A stretch of DNA of 64,000 bases, from assembly GCA_015680685.1 (NCBI GenBank), contig MNCI01014546.1:606945-670944 (forward strand). Direction: 5' to 3'. Positions 20,688 through 33,162 of the stretch are shown here, one piece after another. Positions within the stretch are counted from its first letter, which is position 1. The number at the start of each line of letters is the position of its first letter. This DNA comes from Gnetum montanum. Taxonomy: Eukaryota > Streptophyta > Gnetopsida > Gnetales > Gnetaceae. Both the position numbers and the translations under genes were made by a program. The notes below the pieces were generated by a model. That model did no database searches. It saw nothing but the letters and a program-made list of their open reading frames with translations, and was not told the DNA's origin.

Positions 20688-23600
20688 GAACTCCCTGAGC
20701 TAGTGTTCATTGCTGTAAAGCTACCAAAATAGTAAAGCATAAGCATTTAGAAGTATGCTTCAAAAGCCAAACTAAATAGCCAAACAACTCTCATTCATAG
20801 ATTGGAAGAGCTAAGGTAACTATTTGTTGGTAGGGGACACCTGACTTAGGTAGCCTAGTCTACAATTCCCTAAGAGTTTCCCTTCTCTAAATTGTTCCAT
20901 GTGGGTCAAAGACAATGGGAGCATTTTTGTTCCCATTTGCATCAATTCAAGTTTTCATTTGCTTTCTTTTATTTACATAGTTCTACTATCCTAGTTTTGT
21001 TATAGATTTTTTCATTCTCTTCAATATGTTCATTCATGTTGGGTTAGGATGTTGGCCTATAGCATATTGGTTGTGTTTGCCCATGGCTCGGGGCTTTCAT
21101 TATACTTTTTTCTCTACTTCCCTTCCTTCTTTTCAAGTTAAACTCTGTTTTCCTATCCTTAACTTTCTTTACTCACTTGATACCTTTGATCCATGTTGTT
21201 CCCAGTTTAGTTTACCTAGGTATTTCTTTAATTATTGCAAGGTTATTGTTCTTGAGTGAATCAAGAACTCATCCATTCCAATTTTCATGTTTTGAGCCTT
21301 CATTCTTGCATATAATAATAAGAGGTCTAGGATCAATTCATTTGTTCATAGTTTCACTTTGTTTCTGCCATCCCCCATCTCCAAGGGTTGATTGTTGTTT
21401 GCTCTTTATCACACTAGGTCATTCCTCAAAAATTATTTTAGTTCTTTGGGAGTAACTTCAAACTAAATGAAATCCTTGGTCACCATATCTCATCATCCCA
21501 AACTATGGAATTAACAAACTAGCATACCTACCTACATGCATGAACAGGTAGGTGATCAATAATGCCATAAGCGTAGGTGCTCCAATTGACATAGAAATAT
21601 CTTTTTTCATGTCACTAGCCTACCTACCTCATTCTTTGTACATAAACAAGCCTATTGATGACACTATGGTATGTAAGTTAGTATTGGATTTTTTTGGTAT
21701 GTATTGCAATGTGTCGGGCTAGCTATAGCAATAGCTAACCTCTTCCCCACTCCTATCCGCTATTGTGAATGTTCACCTTGCTATTCAAGTGCATAAGCCT
21801 GCTCCTCGATAAAGCCTTGTTCATCTTCTTGTTTTCATAATAGAAATGTTAGTTCTATTCCTTCCCCACCTTGAGTTCTTCCCCTTTGCCAATACTTTCC
21901 TCTTTGGGGAATCAATCTGATCTATCTCCAAATATATCTCTTGGTGGCTTAGGACTATGAACCAAGAATGAAGTCCAATCCATCTTCTGAACCAAATAAT
22001 TAATTGACACATAATCAAATTGATTCATCAATGAAGAAAGGTCCAAATCCTTGATCAAAGTTATCCCTTATGAGTCTCATCCACAATGGAAGCTAATCAA
22101 TTGATGAAAACTCATATCTATCTCTCTCATCTGATCCCATTTGATGAAACTACCAATCATAATCTTATTATGACTATCCCTCTTATAGGTAACTCTTCTT
22201 TTTTTTAGGCGAATCAAGAAGAGAGAGAGAAAAACACAAAGCTTGAACAAAGAGAGTATATCATAGAGCTAGCTTTAGCCTAGAGAAAGGTGAGTAAGGT
22301 CGCAAAAAGAAGAGGGTTGATTTAGGCATGTTGCCTTCGTTGTGCTAGCAGGTACTATGAGCCCTTTGTCCCACACATCTAACCAGCTCACATGGTTTAC
22401 CGGTTCCATTGAAAAATCTCATTTGTTGAAGCGGAGCATAGTGCACTTTAGGCATCCAGTGAGAAACGTCTCTTCTTTCATTTCAGTTTATTCACTAATC
22501 TGAAACTTAGTATTTATTTCCTTATTGATTCCAAGGGCAGTGGCATTCTTGAATGAAGTGTATCTAAACTAAATTAGCACTTCTTAGATCAAAATAGGCC
22601 TCTCCAGCTAAGCTGGGAACCAGGGCCCTGGCTGCGCTAGTGATCAACACATACGGGGTGGTTTCCTAGGTTTCTTGGCCTAGTATACTACACCTCGTAT
22701 GCATGATATCTACATTCAACTATGCTCTGGTCTCAGGTGTTTTACAATGGTCTTCTAGCATTAGAAGAATTCGTGTCCATCCTAGACATCTACAATGCCC
22801 TTCCATGCTTTTTTTTATTATAAATATAGGACAAACTAAAGGAAAAGACTGACCCATTCAGTGACTCTTGCGGTCACCCTCACTGAACTAACTTGAATCT
22901 GAACTATGATTTAGATTCAGTCTTATCAAAATTGGATTTCCTTTTCATGTCATATGTAATTCTACTTGAATTTTTTGTCCATTTGTTTTCTCAGTCCAAT
23001 GTGTAAAAGCAAACTCTCAAAATTATTGATTATCAACCAAAGGAGAAATTCTTCCATGATACCACAAAGAACGAGACTACAACACTATAACAAAGCATAG
23101 TCGTTTCTCTCTTTATATGATATTCTCTTTCTTTTTTCTTTCTCTCTCTTAGGCCTTATGATAGTCTGTCTTCCTTATGTTATTCAAGGTGAAAGAACAC
23201 CAGGCTTTCCTTGAAAAAGAAAATAATGACTCAAGGGAGTGAGTTAGGGCACAGCTACTAGTTCCCCTAGCATACTCACTTTGCAAACAAAAAAAATGAC
23301 AATACAATCAAATAAAACAAGAGCCCTAAAAGCTCCCTACATGCCTCCATAGAGTGAAAAGAAAGCACATTCCACACAACTTCCCAAAACTATGTGTTCA
23401 GTGTGCCCCACATACATGATGAATCATATGTGCTTAATTACTTTAGTAATAATTTATTGTTTGTTGCAAATGGACTCATTACAGTCAATTCTAAGGCTTC
23501 CTTGGAAATTCCTTTATCAAATTCAAATGCTAGGTTAACTAGTTCTTAGAGCGAGTATCTAATCTAGGTAAGGAAATTCAACTCTACCAAGAATAAAATG

Positions 23601-24992
23601 ACCAAAGTGGTAATCTTAAAACTTCAATAGAGGCACTCACTCTAACTCAAAGTCAAAGGGTAATTTCAACTCCCCTAAGACAAGCCTAAGAAAAGGCATT
23701 GATTTGGAAGTACTAAGGTTCCATAGTTTCTAATTCTTTGAATTCAAGTCTTCCTATTTCTAGCCTAGCAAAGAGGACGCAATCCCCATTCATTCTCTAG
23801 GTGATGGAGAAAATGTTTGGATGTTCACAAGTCTTCATCATAAATCAAGCTCCCCCTTAGATTCAGGGATAGGAAAACTAGTAGGAAGGGTGTTACGCTT
23901 CAAGAGAAGCAAAACTAAAGCTTCCTTGAAATTTGATTTTCTTACCTTTTTTCTAGATGAGGATTCTATAGAAGATGATGTAAAAGACTCCACACTTCCT
24001 CCCCTTTCAAAAATATTATCCTACCTAAGGGTTAGTAGCTAGAGAATCCTCTAAAACTAATTAGCATTTCTACCTACCACTACACGTGGGCACAGGAAGT
24101 TATTTCAATTGGTTTCAAACCTAGCAAAGAGCATAGAAGCGAGACAGATTAAATTACCTTGGATCCTAACCCTACATGTGTTAGAGGGATTTCCCATATT
24201 CCATTTGCTAGTTAAAAGCCAAGCCCTTCTTGTGAATCTGCCTTTGGGAAATAGTTATTATAGAGCATCCTCTTGTGACTCAAAGACTCAAAGTCTCTTT
24301 CTCAACCTAGTGGCTTTGTGTGATTTGAAATATTTCTCTTTTCTATTCATTTCTTACCTAGCTAGTATAATTTAAAAACATTTTTATTCATAGAAATTAA
24401 AGAAAGCTTTTGAGGATTGTTCCTAAGAAGTGAAGCTCAACCTCTTCTTATTTTTTTCTCCCATGTTTCCTTTTCCCTCCTTGAATCTCTCAATCAGAAG
24501 TTGGAGACGAGAGATGGCATATAAGAAGTGGAACTCACTCGAATAGAGATAGTGTATGCTCACTCATGGGTCAGGGGCTAGTACAGTAAACATGGGTTCT
24601 CAATTCTCACAGAGCAAGTGGAAAATCAAAAATACTAGTGAACTATAGACTTTCCTTGAGCATAAAACTTTTATATGGCATTTCCTGCTTGGGAACCTTG
24701 CCTATCCCCTTGAAGTAGCTCTATGGATCACTTCAGGTATTACACTCGATGTAGTTCAATCAAGCTTTTGATCATATTCAACCTTCTACAAATGATGAAA
24801 GTACTAACTTAACTTTCCTTGAGACTAATATTGGTTTATCAGTTCAGTTGTCATATATTCTTCCCCTAAATTAAAAGAAGCCCCTTCTTTAGCTGAGGAG
24901 TCTTTCTTTCCTTAGATGAAGTAGGTAAAGAGACTAAACTAGGGCTTGATACTTTCTATTTTCAAGATTCATATTTAGAAAGGTTTTTCCTT

Positions 24993-25023
<31 letters not shown>

Positions 25024-25804
25024 TTGATCCTAGAGTATCAATAGTAGATAATCTATCCATAGTAAGATAGTAATAAATAGTGTAATATAAATTTCTTCTT
25101 TGGAAAAGAAAGCTAGTCAAGTACTTTTTTACCCCCATAGATAGAGTTTCATCAGCCTTGGAATAAGAAGCTAAGAAAGCTAAAAACAGCAAAGATGGAT
25201 GTAAGGCAATAGGTGGTAATAGTGGATGAGGATGGGATAGCATCCGAACTACTAGACTAAGATGCTATTTATTAAGCTCAAGCCTTATTCTACAATGGCA
25301 CACAACCTTCTTCTTCTTTTGCTATAACTTATTCTTACCCTAGAGTGGGAAGAGCTAATGAGCCATAGAAAGGGGATGTAGCAGAAAAGATTTAGCTAGG
25401 AGGGACCACCCTTAGTGTAGGAGCTATCCTATGACTTTTTCCAAAATTGTAGAAGGGGATTTTCCAAGAAATATATTGCTAATCCTACTTTTGGAACTAA
25501 ATAGTACTACTTCTACACTCAAGACAAGGTGGGTTGGTAAGTCGGTCAAAAAAGTTCTTTTGACTCGACCAGTTGTCTTTCTTTCATTCAATTTTCCTAA
25601 CCCTTGAAGCAAAGCTGTAGAAAAGAAATTCATTCTATTTTACGCAAGCTCTACCCCTTGCTTGTAATTTGCGATATTTTGTTATTTTGCCCTTTATTCC
25701 TCCAAAAAGTAAGTTCTTCCTCACATGTTAGTATAAACCAAAATTTGGATGTTTAAAAGCCTTGTTGTTAAAACCTAAATCCATAGCTATTACAGGAGGG
25801 GGCC
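20688..25804. other. unassigned noncoding stretch
   Basis: No gene, RNA gene or transposon could be supported. Short open frames (for example 21177-21455, 23821-24042 and 24109-24375) have no recognisable domains. A pure C homopolymer occurs at 24993-25020. Confidence 0.5.
24993..25020. repeat. poly-C homopolymer (28 bp)
   Basis: This is an uninterrupted run of 28 C, one of three long C or G runs in the window (with 19716-19800 and 42909-42945). Confidence 0.95.
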
Positions 25805-26833
25805 TGATGAGACATGATTTGCATGAGCCGCAATATCGTGTACGTGATATCGTGTCATCCCCTGCAATATCACGTACGCAATATCGTGGTCCATCGCCAT
25901 ATCTATAAATAAGAGGCGGCACTCCCCTTATTTCCCATCTTGGTCTAGAAGTAGGGAAACTATGGTAGTTTGATCACTCTAGAGATAGATTATTTTCCAT
26001 GTGCCCGCAGTAGGAGTCCTAAAGTGAACAGATCTTTATTCGAGCAACATTGTACCTGAACACAAGTTGTGTACGGCAATAAAGATGAACTTCCTGGATA
26101 AACCTTGCAGTGCATGGAATAGGATTTTATTTATTATTTTCTCTCTCATCCTTAAACCCCTAGAATGCGTTATGAGTACGACTTGATTACGAGCATCTAA
26201 GGATGTGTACGGTTAGTCAAGGAATTGGCTGCTCATTGCATGCGGTATGAGTATGACTTGATTATGAGCATCTAGTGTGACTACTTGGTAACCCAGTGGC
26301 GTATCTAGGATCTACGCTTGGTAATCCCAGTGGTAATCATGCATGATAGATATGTACGGTTAGTCAAGGAAGCAACTGCTCATCGCACTTAAGCTAGATA
26401 GATTCTCTCAACCCTTTCCTCCTAGTTAAGTGTCTCAGTACAACCACTTCGAGCACATGCGTTATGTGTGGTGATCCCAATGACGATTAGCATTTGGTAG
26501 CCACGGTTGCATTGGTTCAGGGTGTGTACGGTAAGTGGGAACGGATGTTGACGCTAGGTAATTTAGATTTAGTTATTAGTTAGAGTTAGTTAGTTTCTCA
26601 ACCCTTCACTCTGTTAGCATAGGAGAAAAACATAAAAACAAATAAAAATCATATACCTCAGACTTACTTAACCATACACCGTGACAACTACAAGTAAGTC
26701 TGGGAAGACAACGAATGGTTAACCTTAAGTGTTCCATGAGGCATGTAGGCATTTAGTCTGTGGAGTTCGACCAAATCATGCATGCTATACTCGTTTCATA
26801 TGGTTGAGTGTAGGGGTACCTCGCCACTCATCA
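25805..26833 (+). repeat. 5' LTR of element 2
   Basis: This 1029-bp LTR is about 160 bp longer than its 3' partner because it keeps an extra copy of a GTACGGTTAGTCAAGGAA-containing module (about 26230-26395). The palindrome units at about 25830-25892 are mostly decayed to AATATC. An AATAAA lies in the ACGGCAATAAAGATGAAC segment near 26080. Confidence 0.95.
25904..25911 (+). promoter_or_regulatory. TATA box of element 2 5' LTR
   Basis: TATAAATA in the conserved context ATATCTATAAATAAGAGGC, just downstream of the palindrome array. This is the likely core promoter of the element. Confidence 0.7.
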
Positions 26834-26834
26834 T

Positions 26835-26852
26835 TGGCACTGCTGCCGGGGA
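26835..26852 (+). other. primer-binding site of element 2 (tRNA-Asp type)
   Basis: TGGCACTGCTGCCGGGGA lies one base after the LTR, close to the complement of the plant tRNA-Asp 3' end and to the site in element 1. Confidence 0.8.
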
Positions 26853-26979
26853 CTAAGTGTTTGCGCACTAAGTAGGACATAAGAGGATATTACTCACATT
26901 GTTGGGAGCTTAACGAACCTTAGGGTTAATCATAAGAAAAAAATTTAAATAACGGTAAAATCAGCACACCGAAATAACA

Positions 26980-28932
26980 ATGTCATCTTCTCACAAGAGC
27001 ACATCACCTAGGGATAATACAAAAGATAGCCGGCAATCAAGAAAACATAGCCTAAATCAGCCAGTTCCTCAACAATACAAAGTGACATATACTCATCCTA
27101 ATGAGTATATACCTGATTATACTTTTATTCTCCATCAAGATGAACATATGCACTGGAGAGATTTTTTTGGTAACATAGTGTTACCTCCAGATCGATCAGT
27201 CCCTAGCATGCTTCTCCGTGCTTTGGCACAAACTGGCATGACAGAGTTATATGTTGAATACGTTGTAGCAAACTTTGACACAACGGATTATCATCCCACA
27301 GATTTACAACATATGAGGGACACAAGGTAGGAGAGCCAACATACACTATCAAAGGGCAAAGGCCTGCACGTCCTTAACGAAACTAGAGATGATGGACCCA
27401 TTACAACAGGTTCTCTATCAAGAGATGTTCCCCCTCCTAATGATGGTGAGGAGGTTGGGTATTAGAACTTACGATCAACAATACATAACACTAGTTCTGA
27501 TGCCCTTGAACACCAGTTGTTCATAGAGGAAACAACAACAAAAGACAAGGACGGGCACTTAGATTGTCACCACGATCACGGCCAAAGTAGCCGAAGAGAA
27601 GGTAGGAAGCATCACCACAGCGATGGTTCTCCTTCTTCTTCTCCTTCTTCTCATCACTCATCCTCTCCTTCCACATCAAGGCATAATCATGAAGAGCATA
27701 ATGGAGAGGATAAAAGTAAGAAAAACGAGAGGCCTCGATTGGAAAGTTGAGAGAGAGGACAAGGGCAAAGATGTAGGGAGAGTAGGGAACAATGAAGACA
27801 TCAGAGGCATCATGAAAGAGATGATCATGACGAGCCCCTACTCGCAACCTGAAGTATGCTTGACATAATGGAGGTAGTTAGAATCCCATCAAGGCATTTA
27901 AAGGATAGTTGGATCAGACGCTTAGACATGAACAATATCCCACGATTTGAAGGGGGATACAATGCTGATCCGCAACATCATTTACAAGCGTTCCACGATG
28001 CCTACGCCTTGTAGAATATAGAGAACAAGTGGCAGAAGCTTAAGTTGTTTCCCAGGACACTCACCAAGGAAGTAGAGAGCTGGTACCAGTCCTTAGAACT
28101 GGAAACCATTAGGAGGTGGAGTATGATGTTAGAACTATTCAACGATAAGTATTAAACGTACTCCAGAGTATCCAATTTGCGTAAGCAGATCCAAGGATGG
28201 AAGCAAGGTATTCATGAACCCTTGGATGCTACCATGGCCCAATACTATGCATTTTTACATCGTTGCCTGGGCCATGGATATGCACAGCGGGATCAACTCT
28301 GCCACATTGTGGATGGGCTCAGACATGAAACAAGGAGAACCATTGGAACTTATGCCCAAGGGAGACTATCACAACTTAGAGCCCATGAAGTTCATCGATT
28401 GTTGGAGCAAGTAGCAAAAGAAGAAGGTGAGCTATGAAAAAGGGAAAGTGCAAAAGAATACAACCGTGATCCCTCTCTTCAAAAGAAGGGAGTGAAATCT
28501 TGTGATGAAGAGGATGAGTCACCAATCGAAGAATTGGTGAACAGAAAAACCTTACGGATCCAAAAACTCACAAAAAAATTAGCAGCTAAGGTATACGACG
28601 TATGGAGTTCCTTAGACTATAAAATTGAAACTGTCTTAAAAATCGTAGAAGAGTCTAAGGCGGAACAAAGTAGTGACAAAGGTAAAACAAAGTGGAGTGA
28701 ATTAGGCCCTGCACATAACAAGGGTAAGGGAAAAATCACTAAATCTGATGTGGTTGTGGATTCAGACACAGACGATGATGGTGGATGTGAGATCTGCTAC
28801 TATGACCATCCTAAGGGATGTTGTCCAATCATCTCACATCTACAGGATTCTGGGGTGTATGCACTTAATCCAAGACTTAATCAACGGCAGACACCCCATA
28901 GGATACCTTATCCCCAAGGTAACCTAAGGTAG
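26980..28932 (+). pseudogene. Gag of element 2 (Athila-like)
   Basis: The Gag reading frame is broken by stops and frameshifts. The ATG at 26980 starts MSSSHKSTSPRDN and continues through YTFILHQDEH and LPPDRSVPSMLLRALAQTG to a stop near 27330. A Ser/His-rich linker follows (about 27520-27750). The retrotransposon Gag core is at about 27940-28437, with NIPRFEGGYNADPQHH, WYQSLELETIRRW, LRKQIQGW and VDGLRHETRR. The 28492-28932 segment has an acidic linker and the short Cys/His motif CEICYYDHPKGCC. Core layout (FP..L...W, LRK-I, repeated HRC-G) resembles Athila Gags. Confidence 0.82.
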
Positions 28933-29499
28933 TTCCAACAACCTTTGACATGTTATCCAAGTGAAACTCCACCACAACCCATCGGACAACATTAGTAGTG
29001 GCACTACCCACAGTCATGGGGGATGCCACCACCAACACATCAGTACCCTTACTAGCAACCTGATCCTTATGGTTATTATGTGCAGCAGCTGATTTCTCCA
29101 AGTGACTCTATGAGTCACACAACGTCCCATCGTCACTACCAAGTTCGAGAGTACTTCAGAAGGACTCCTTCTCCTCTAAGAGATACTTCATACCCACACC
29201 ATCCTCCTAATCCATCCGCACTTCTTCCACTAGTAGTAGTTCCCATAACACCTCTTGGTCCAACAATGCAAGGAGAACTTCCTTCTCAATCGCCGCAACG
29301 TCATGCTGCGAGAGCTGTAAATATTCAACCTGTTGCTAGTTCTGATAACTGTAAAACGAGAAGACCCTTCTTCAGAACCAAAAGCCTAGACAAACTCTCG
29401 CAACAACAAGCGGTTGAGCCCATGTACACTCCTCCACCATCTAACACTTCGAAGCACCCTTTGGTCCAATAGATCTTAACACATACGGTTATGTTAATG

Positions 29500-30306
29500 C
29501 ATACCGTAACTGACTGGATCAAGGTAGGCCACCTTCCCAAGAAACTAATTGACCCTGGGAGTCCCTTAATCTACCTTCAAGTCGCTAGAAATAAACCACA
29601 TAGTGCTCTTCTTAACTTAGGTTCCAAAGTCAACTTAATTTCATGAGAGATGTATCATGCCTAGAACCTACCACATCTCAAGAAGAGCAACATCCAACTA
29701 GAGCTGGCAGACCAGTCCATCACCATTTCCTTGGGATTGGTGGAGGAAATCATTACCACTGTGTGTGGTTCGTCTTACCCAGCTAATTTCGTAGTGATTG
29801 AAGTGAACAAAAACGAAGGGGACTTCCCAATTATAATGGGAACGGCATGGCTGAGTACAGTAAACGCATGACTTAGGATCCGCGATCTTTCCTTGGAAAT
29901 TTCTAAGATAAACATTTATGGAAAGATTGAGAAGAGAAAATTTCCATGCATCACATACAGTGATTCATCGGGTGATGACATGGAGGAAATGCCTCCATGC
30001 AATAGGTGTGCCCTTGAAACTTTGCAACAAAGATGCCTGTATGTAGCAACTACACAACCAATAGTAGACACACCATGGTTGACAGCTACTAGAAGGAGCA
30101 GACAAATATGCATGGAACGAACTGAGGAAACCCATGCCAACAATGAAGGCATAGACACATTGGAATATGAGCGTCGCCAACTTTCATCCCTCAATCTAAG
30201 ATCATCAATTGGGAGAAGTTGGACACTTTTACAAAATTCAAATAGATGCTCATTATTTCGAATCTCTCCCTTACAACTCAGTCATGGGGGAGATGGCAAC
30301 CTATGA
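29500..30306 (+). pseudogene. retropepsin-like protease of element 2
   Basis: This is the counterpart of the protease in element 1. DWIKVGHLPKK leads to the active-site loop, which here reads LLNLGSKVNLIS, so the catalytic Asp is Asn and the following Ser is Leu: an inactive enzyme. Downstream, ITISLGLVEEIITTV, YPANFVVIEV and FPIIMGTAWLS match the flap and GRPWL region of the family, with Arg-Pro changed to Thr-Ala. An unassigned tail (SDSSGDDMEEMPPCNRCA onward) closes the coding region at about 30306. Confidence 0.78.
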
Positions 30307-30327
30307 TAACCATATGGGGCCCTTAGT

Positions 30328-30510
30328 TCTTTTTATTTTTTTTTACACGTTTTTATTTTACATATTTTTTTTACACATTTTTTGTTTTACACGTTTTTGT
30401 TTTACATATTTTTTTCTTACACATTTTTGTTTTACAACTTTCTTTAACTTTTCTTATTTTTGTTTTACAACATCGTTATACTTTTCTTGTTTGTGTGTGT
30501 GTGTGTGTGT
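30328..30510. repeat. TTTTTGTTTTACA-type tandem array plus (GT)n
   Basis: There are many imperfect copies of a roughly 15-bp TTTTACACGTTTTTG unit, ending in a (GT)10 run at 30491-30510. It is the positional equivalent of 3261-3428 in element 1. Confidence 0.85.
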
Positions 30511-32276
30511 TCCACCCTATAAGTTTATCACCCAATAAGTGTTCAGAATGATGGTATGAACTATTTTCATATTGATTGCTAATGTTTGGTTTTTACCTTT
30601 AAGTCACAATGTTGATACTAAGGTATGTTTCTTTTGATATGGCAGGCAATGAGATGACTTCATCCATCCATCCACCAAGTTTCTATGGTTTCTCTCAGCT
30701 TAGAAATGTACAGTCCCCTTCAAAATAAGAACCTTTAACGAATTGATGACTGGGCATTTCTCAAACTAAGGAAGGACTCAAGGATTTAAAAGGGTGTGAC
30801 TTCAAGGGAACTTGATGCATTTGTGTTGGTCGTTCTCTTGGGTGCTTGGATGTTTCTTCTTGAGTTTTCTTGCCGTTTCAATGACACCCAATTATTGGAA
30901 GCTGAGACAATAAAAATAATCAAGTCTTTGCATGGTGTGGTTCTCATGCATAAAAACACAAAACAAAAACAAAAAAAAAGAGAAAAAAACAAGAAAACAA
31001 AGAAAGTGAGAATTCAAAGCACACCCCTTAGATGAAATAAACTTGGGCTACAAGCACTGGTTATGAAACCAAAGTGTTCTCTCTAACTAAGGCCCTTCTC
31101 GCTTCCCATTCTCTCCTTTGTTTCGTTGGAATGGTGGTGACTCTTTGTAGATGCATTCTTGTTGTTCAAGAGGATGGTTCAGCCAAATGTATTGATGCGA
31201 AGTCACTAGATGTGGTTGGTTTGAGGCCGGAGTTGGAATGAGACTTGCCAAGTCACATTAATTATAAAACACACAAGGGACTGTACACCACCTTGTCCTT
31301 GGGATTCCATTCGATCTTCTTCTCTCCATCTTTCTTTCCATTGTTCACCTCATTTCCAGTTGTATCATTAGTGTATATATTTTGGTTGAGGCATTGTTTT
31401 CTTTTTGGTAGATTCTTGTGGTTAAGAATTTAACTCTTGCTCCAAATGACATTCCTAGCACCTACGGACTCTTTGAATGTGGGTTTGTCAAGGCATTAAG
31501 GGCATGAGCCTTCTTTAGGGAGGACCCACTAACATTCCTATTTGGAGCATCCGTTAACTTTTTTTCCCTAACATTTTTGTAATTAATTTTATTTTGATTC
31601 ATTACCATCTTGACATCCATTTCATCGATGCTATAGTTGTCCCTTTTTAGGGGGGGTTCTTACTCCTTTCCTTTATCCATTCTAACGCTACCGGAGGTTC
31701 ACAATTAGTCATGGGGGTATGGGGCCCAGTTTTTTTCGATTTTCTCCTAGCCCTGAATTTTTTGATTTTCTTCCTAACCCCTACACCTTCGATAGTCATC
31801 ATTAACATATCTCCAGATCCATATTAGCCATACCACAACCTAGCCAATGGACTTACATCGTAGCAAGGTATCAACTACATTGAAATTCATTTACCCGTGC
31901 TAATATAAGATTGTGTTGTGTGTGCATATGGCAATCATGCAACAAAAGATGGGATCTGGAAGCAAACACTTGGAATGGAGCAGTGCTGGAAGTAGCTATG
32001 CAAGGAGCAAGATTGATGGTGTGCTTACCGATGGACAACGAAAGGCGCAATCTTGGCGTTGGCAGTAGCAACACTTCTTTCTCTCTCTCTTTCTCAGCTA
32101 CCAACTAAGGCTTGATGTCATTGTAATAAGGTGTTCACCCTTGTTGTCATGAACACCAATTTTGTCAAGTCTTGTAATGATGATCCGTTCACATGTCATC
32201 TCATTAGTTCCATTCCCCTCAATAATTCCATACCTTCCCAATATTTTGTAAAGAACTTGAGGATGAGTTTTCATTC

Positions 32277-32289
32277 AGTCATGGGGGTA
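32277..32289 (+). other. 3' polypurine-like tract of element 2
   Basis: AGTCATGGGGGTA directly precedes the 3' LTR. An identical 13-mer occurs 570 bp upstream at 31707-31719. Confidence 0.75.
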
Positions 32290-33157
32290 TGATGAGACGT
32301 GATTCGCATGAGCTGTGATATCGCATACGCGATATCGCGTTGTCCCCTGCGATATCGCGGTCCACTTCCATATCTATAAATAAGAGGCGGCACTCCCCTT
32401 ATTTCCCATCCTGGTTTAGAAGTAGGGAAACTTTGGTAGTTTGATCACTCCAGAGATAGATTATTTTCCATGTGCTCGTAGTAGGAGTCCTAAAGTGAAT
32501 GGATCTTTATTTGAGCAACATTGTACCTGAACACAAGTTGTGTACGGCAATAAAGACAAACTTCCTGGATAAACCTTGCAGTGCATGGAATAGGATTTTA
32601 TTTATTATTTTCTCTCTCACCCTTAAACTCCTAGAATGCGGTATGAGTACGACTTGATTACGAGCATCTAAGGATGTGTACCGTTAGTTAAGGAATCAAC
32701 TGCTCATCGCACTTAGGCTAGATAGATTCTCTCAACCCTTTCCTCCTAGTTAAGTGCCTCAATATGACCACTTCGAGCACATGTGTTACGCGTGGTGATC
32801 CTAGTGACAATTAGTATTTGGTAGCCACGGTTGCATCGGTTCAGGGTGTGTACAGTAAGCAGGAACAAATGCTGACACTAGGTAATTTAGATTTAGTTAT
32901 TAGTTAGAGTTAGTTAGTTTCTCAACCCTTCACTCTATTAGCATATGAGAAAAACATAAAAACATATAAAAATCATATACCTCAGACTTACTTAACCATA
33001 CACCGTGATAACTACAAGTAAGTCCGGGAAGACAACGAATGGTTAACCTTAAGTTTTCCATGAGGCATGTAGGCATTTAGTCTGCGGAGTTCGACCGAAT
33101 CGCACGTGCTATGCTCGTTTCGTATGGTTGAGTGTAGGGGTACCTCGCCACTCATGA
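32290..33157 (+). repeat. 3' LTR of element 2
   Basis: This 868-bp LTR has better-preserved palindrome units at about 32316-32362, with three GATATC cores. It lacks one internal module relative to the 5' LTR, probably through recombination between short direct repeats. The TATA sequence is at 32375-32382. Confidence 0.95.
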
Positions 33158-33162
33158 GGGTC

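Larger units (their letters stand above)
30307..32289 (+). other. long non-coding 3' region of element 2
   Basis: About 2 kb separates the protease from the 3' LTR and is collinear with 1486-3526 of element 1. It holds a T-rich tandem array plus (GT)n at 30328-30510 and three copies of AGTCATGGGGG (30280-30290, 31707-31717 and 32277-32287). No reverse transcriptase, RNase H or integrase motif is visible. Confidence 0.75.
25805..33157 (+). mobile_element. LTR retrotransposon, gag-protease only, full length (element 2)
   Basis: This plus-strand member of the same family as element 1 has LTRs at 25805-26833 and 32290-33157. It begins TGATGAG and ends CTCATGA (one change from CTCATCA). Flanks are GGGCC (25800-25804) and GGGTC (33158-33162), a 5-bp target duplication with one transition. 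The 5.46-kb interior has primer-binding site, Gag, protease, a 2-kb non-coding region and a polypurine-like tract. It lacks the rest of pol, exactly as element 1 does. Confidence 0.94.

Noticed and set aside
21177-21455. Hydrophobic ORF with a THPFQFSCFEP segment vaguely like NADH dehydrogenase subunit 3
   Set aside because: Spacing does not fit, downstream conserved blocks are absent, and it is not close to plant nad3.
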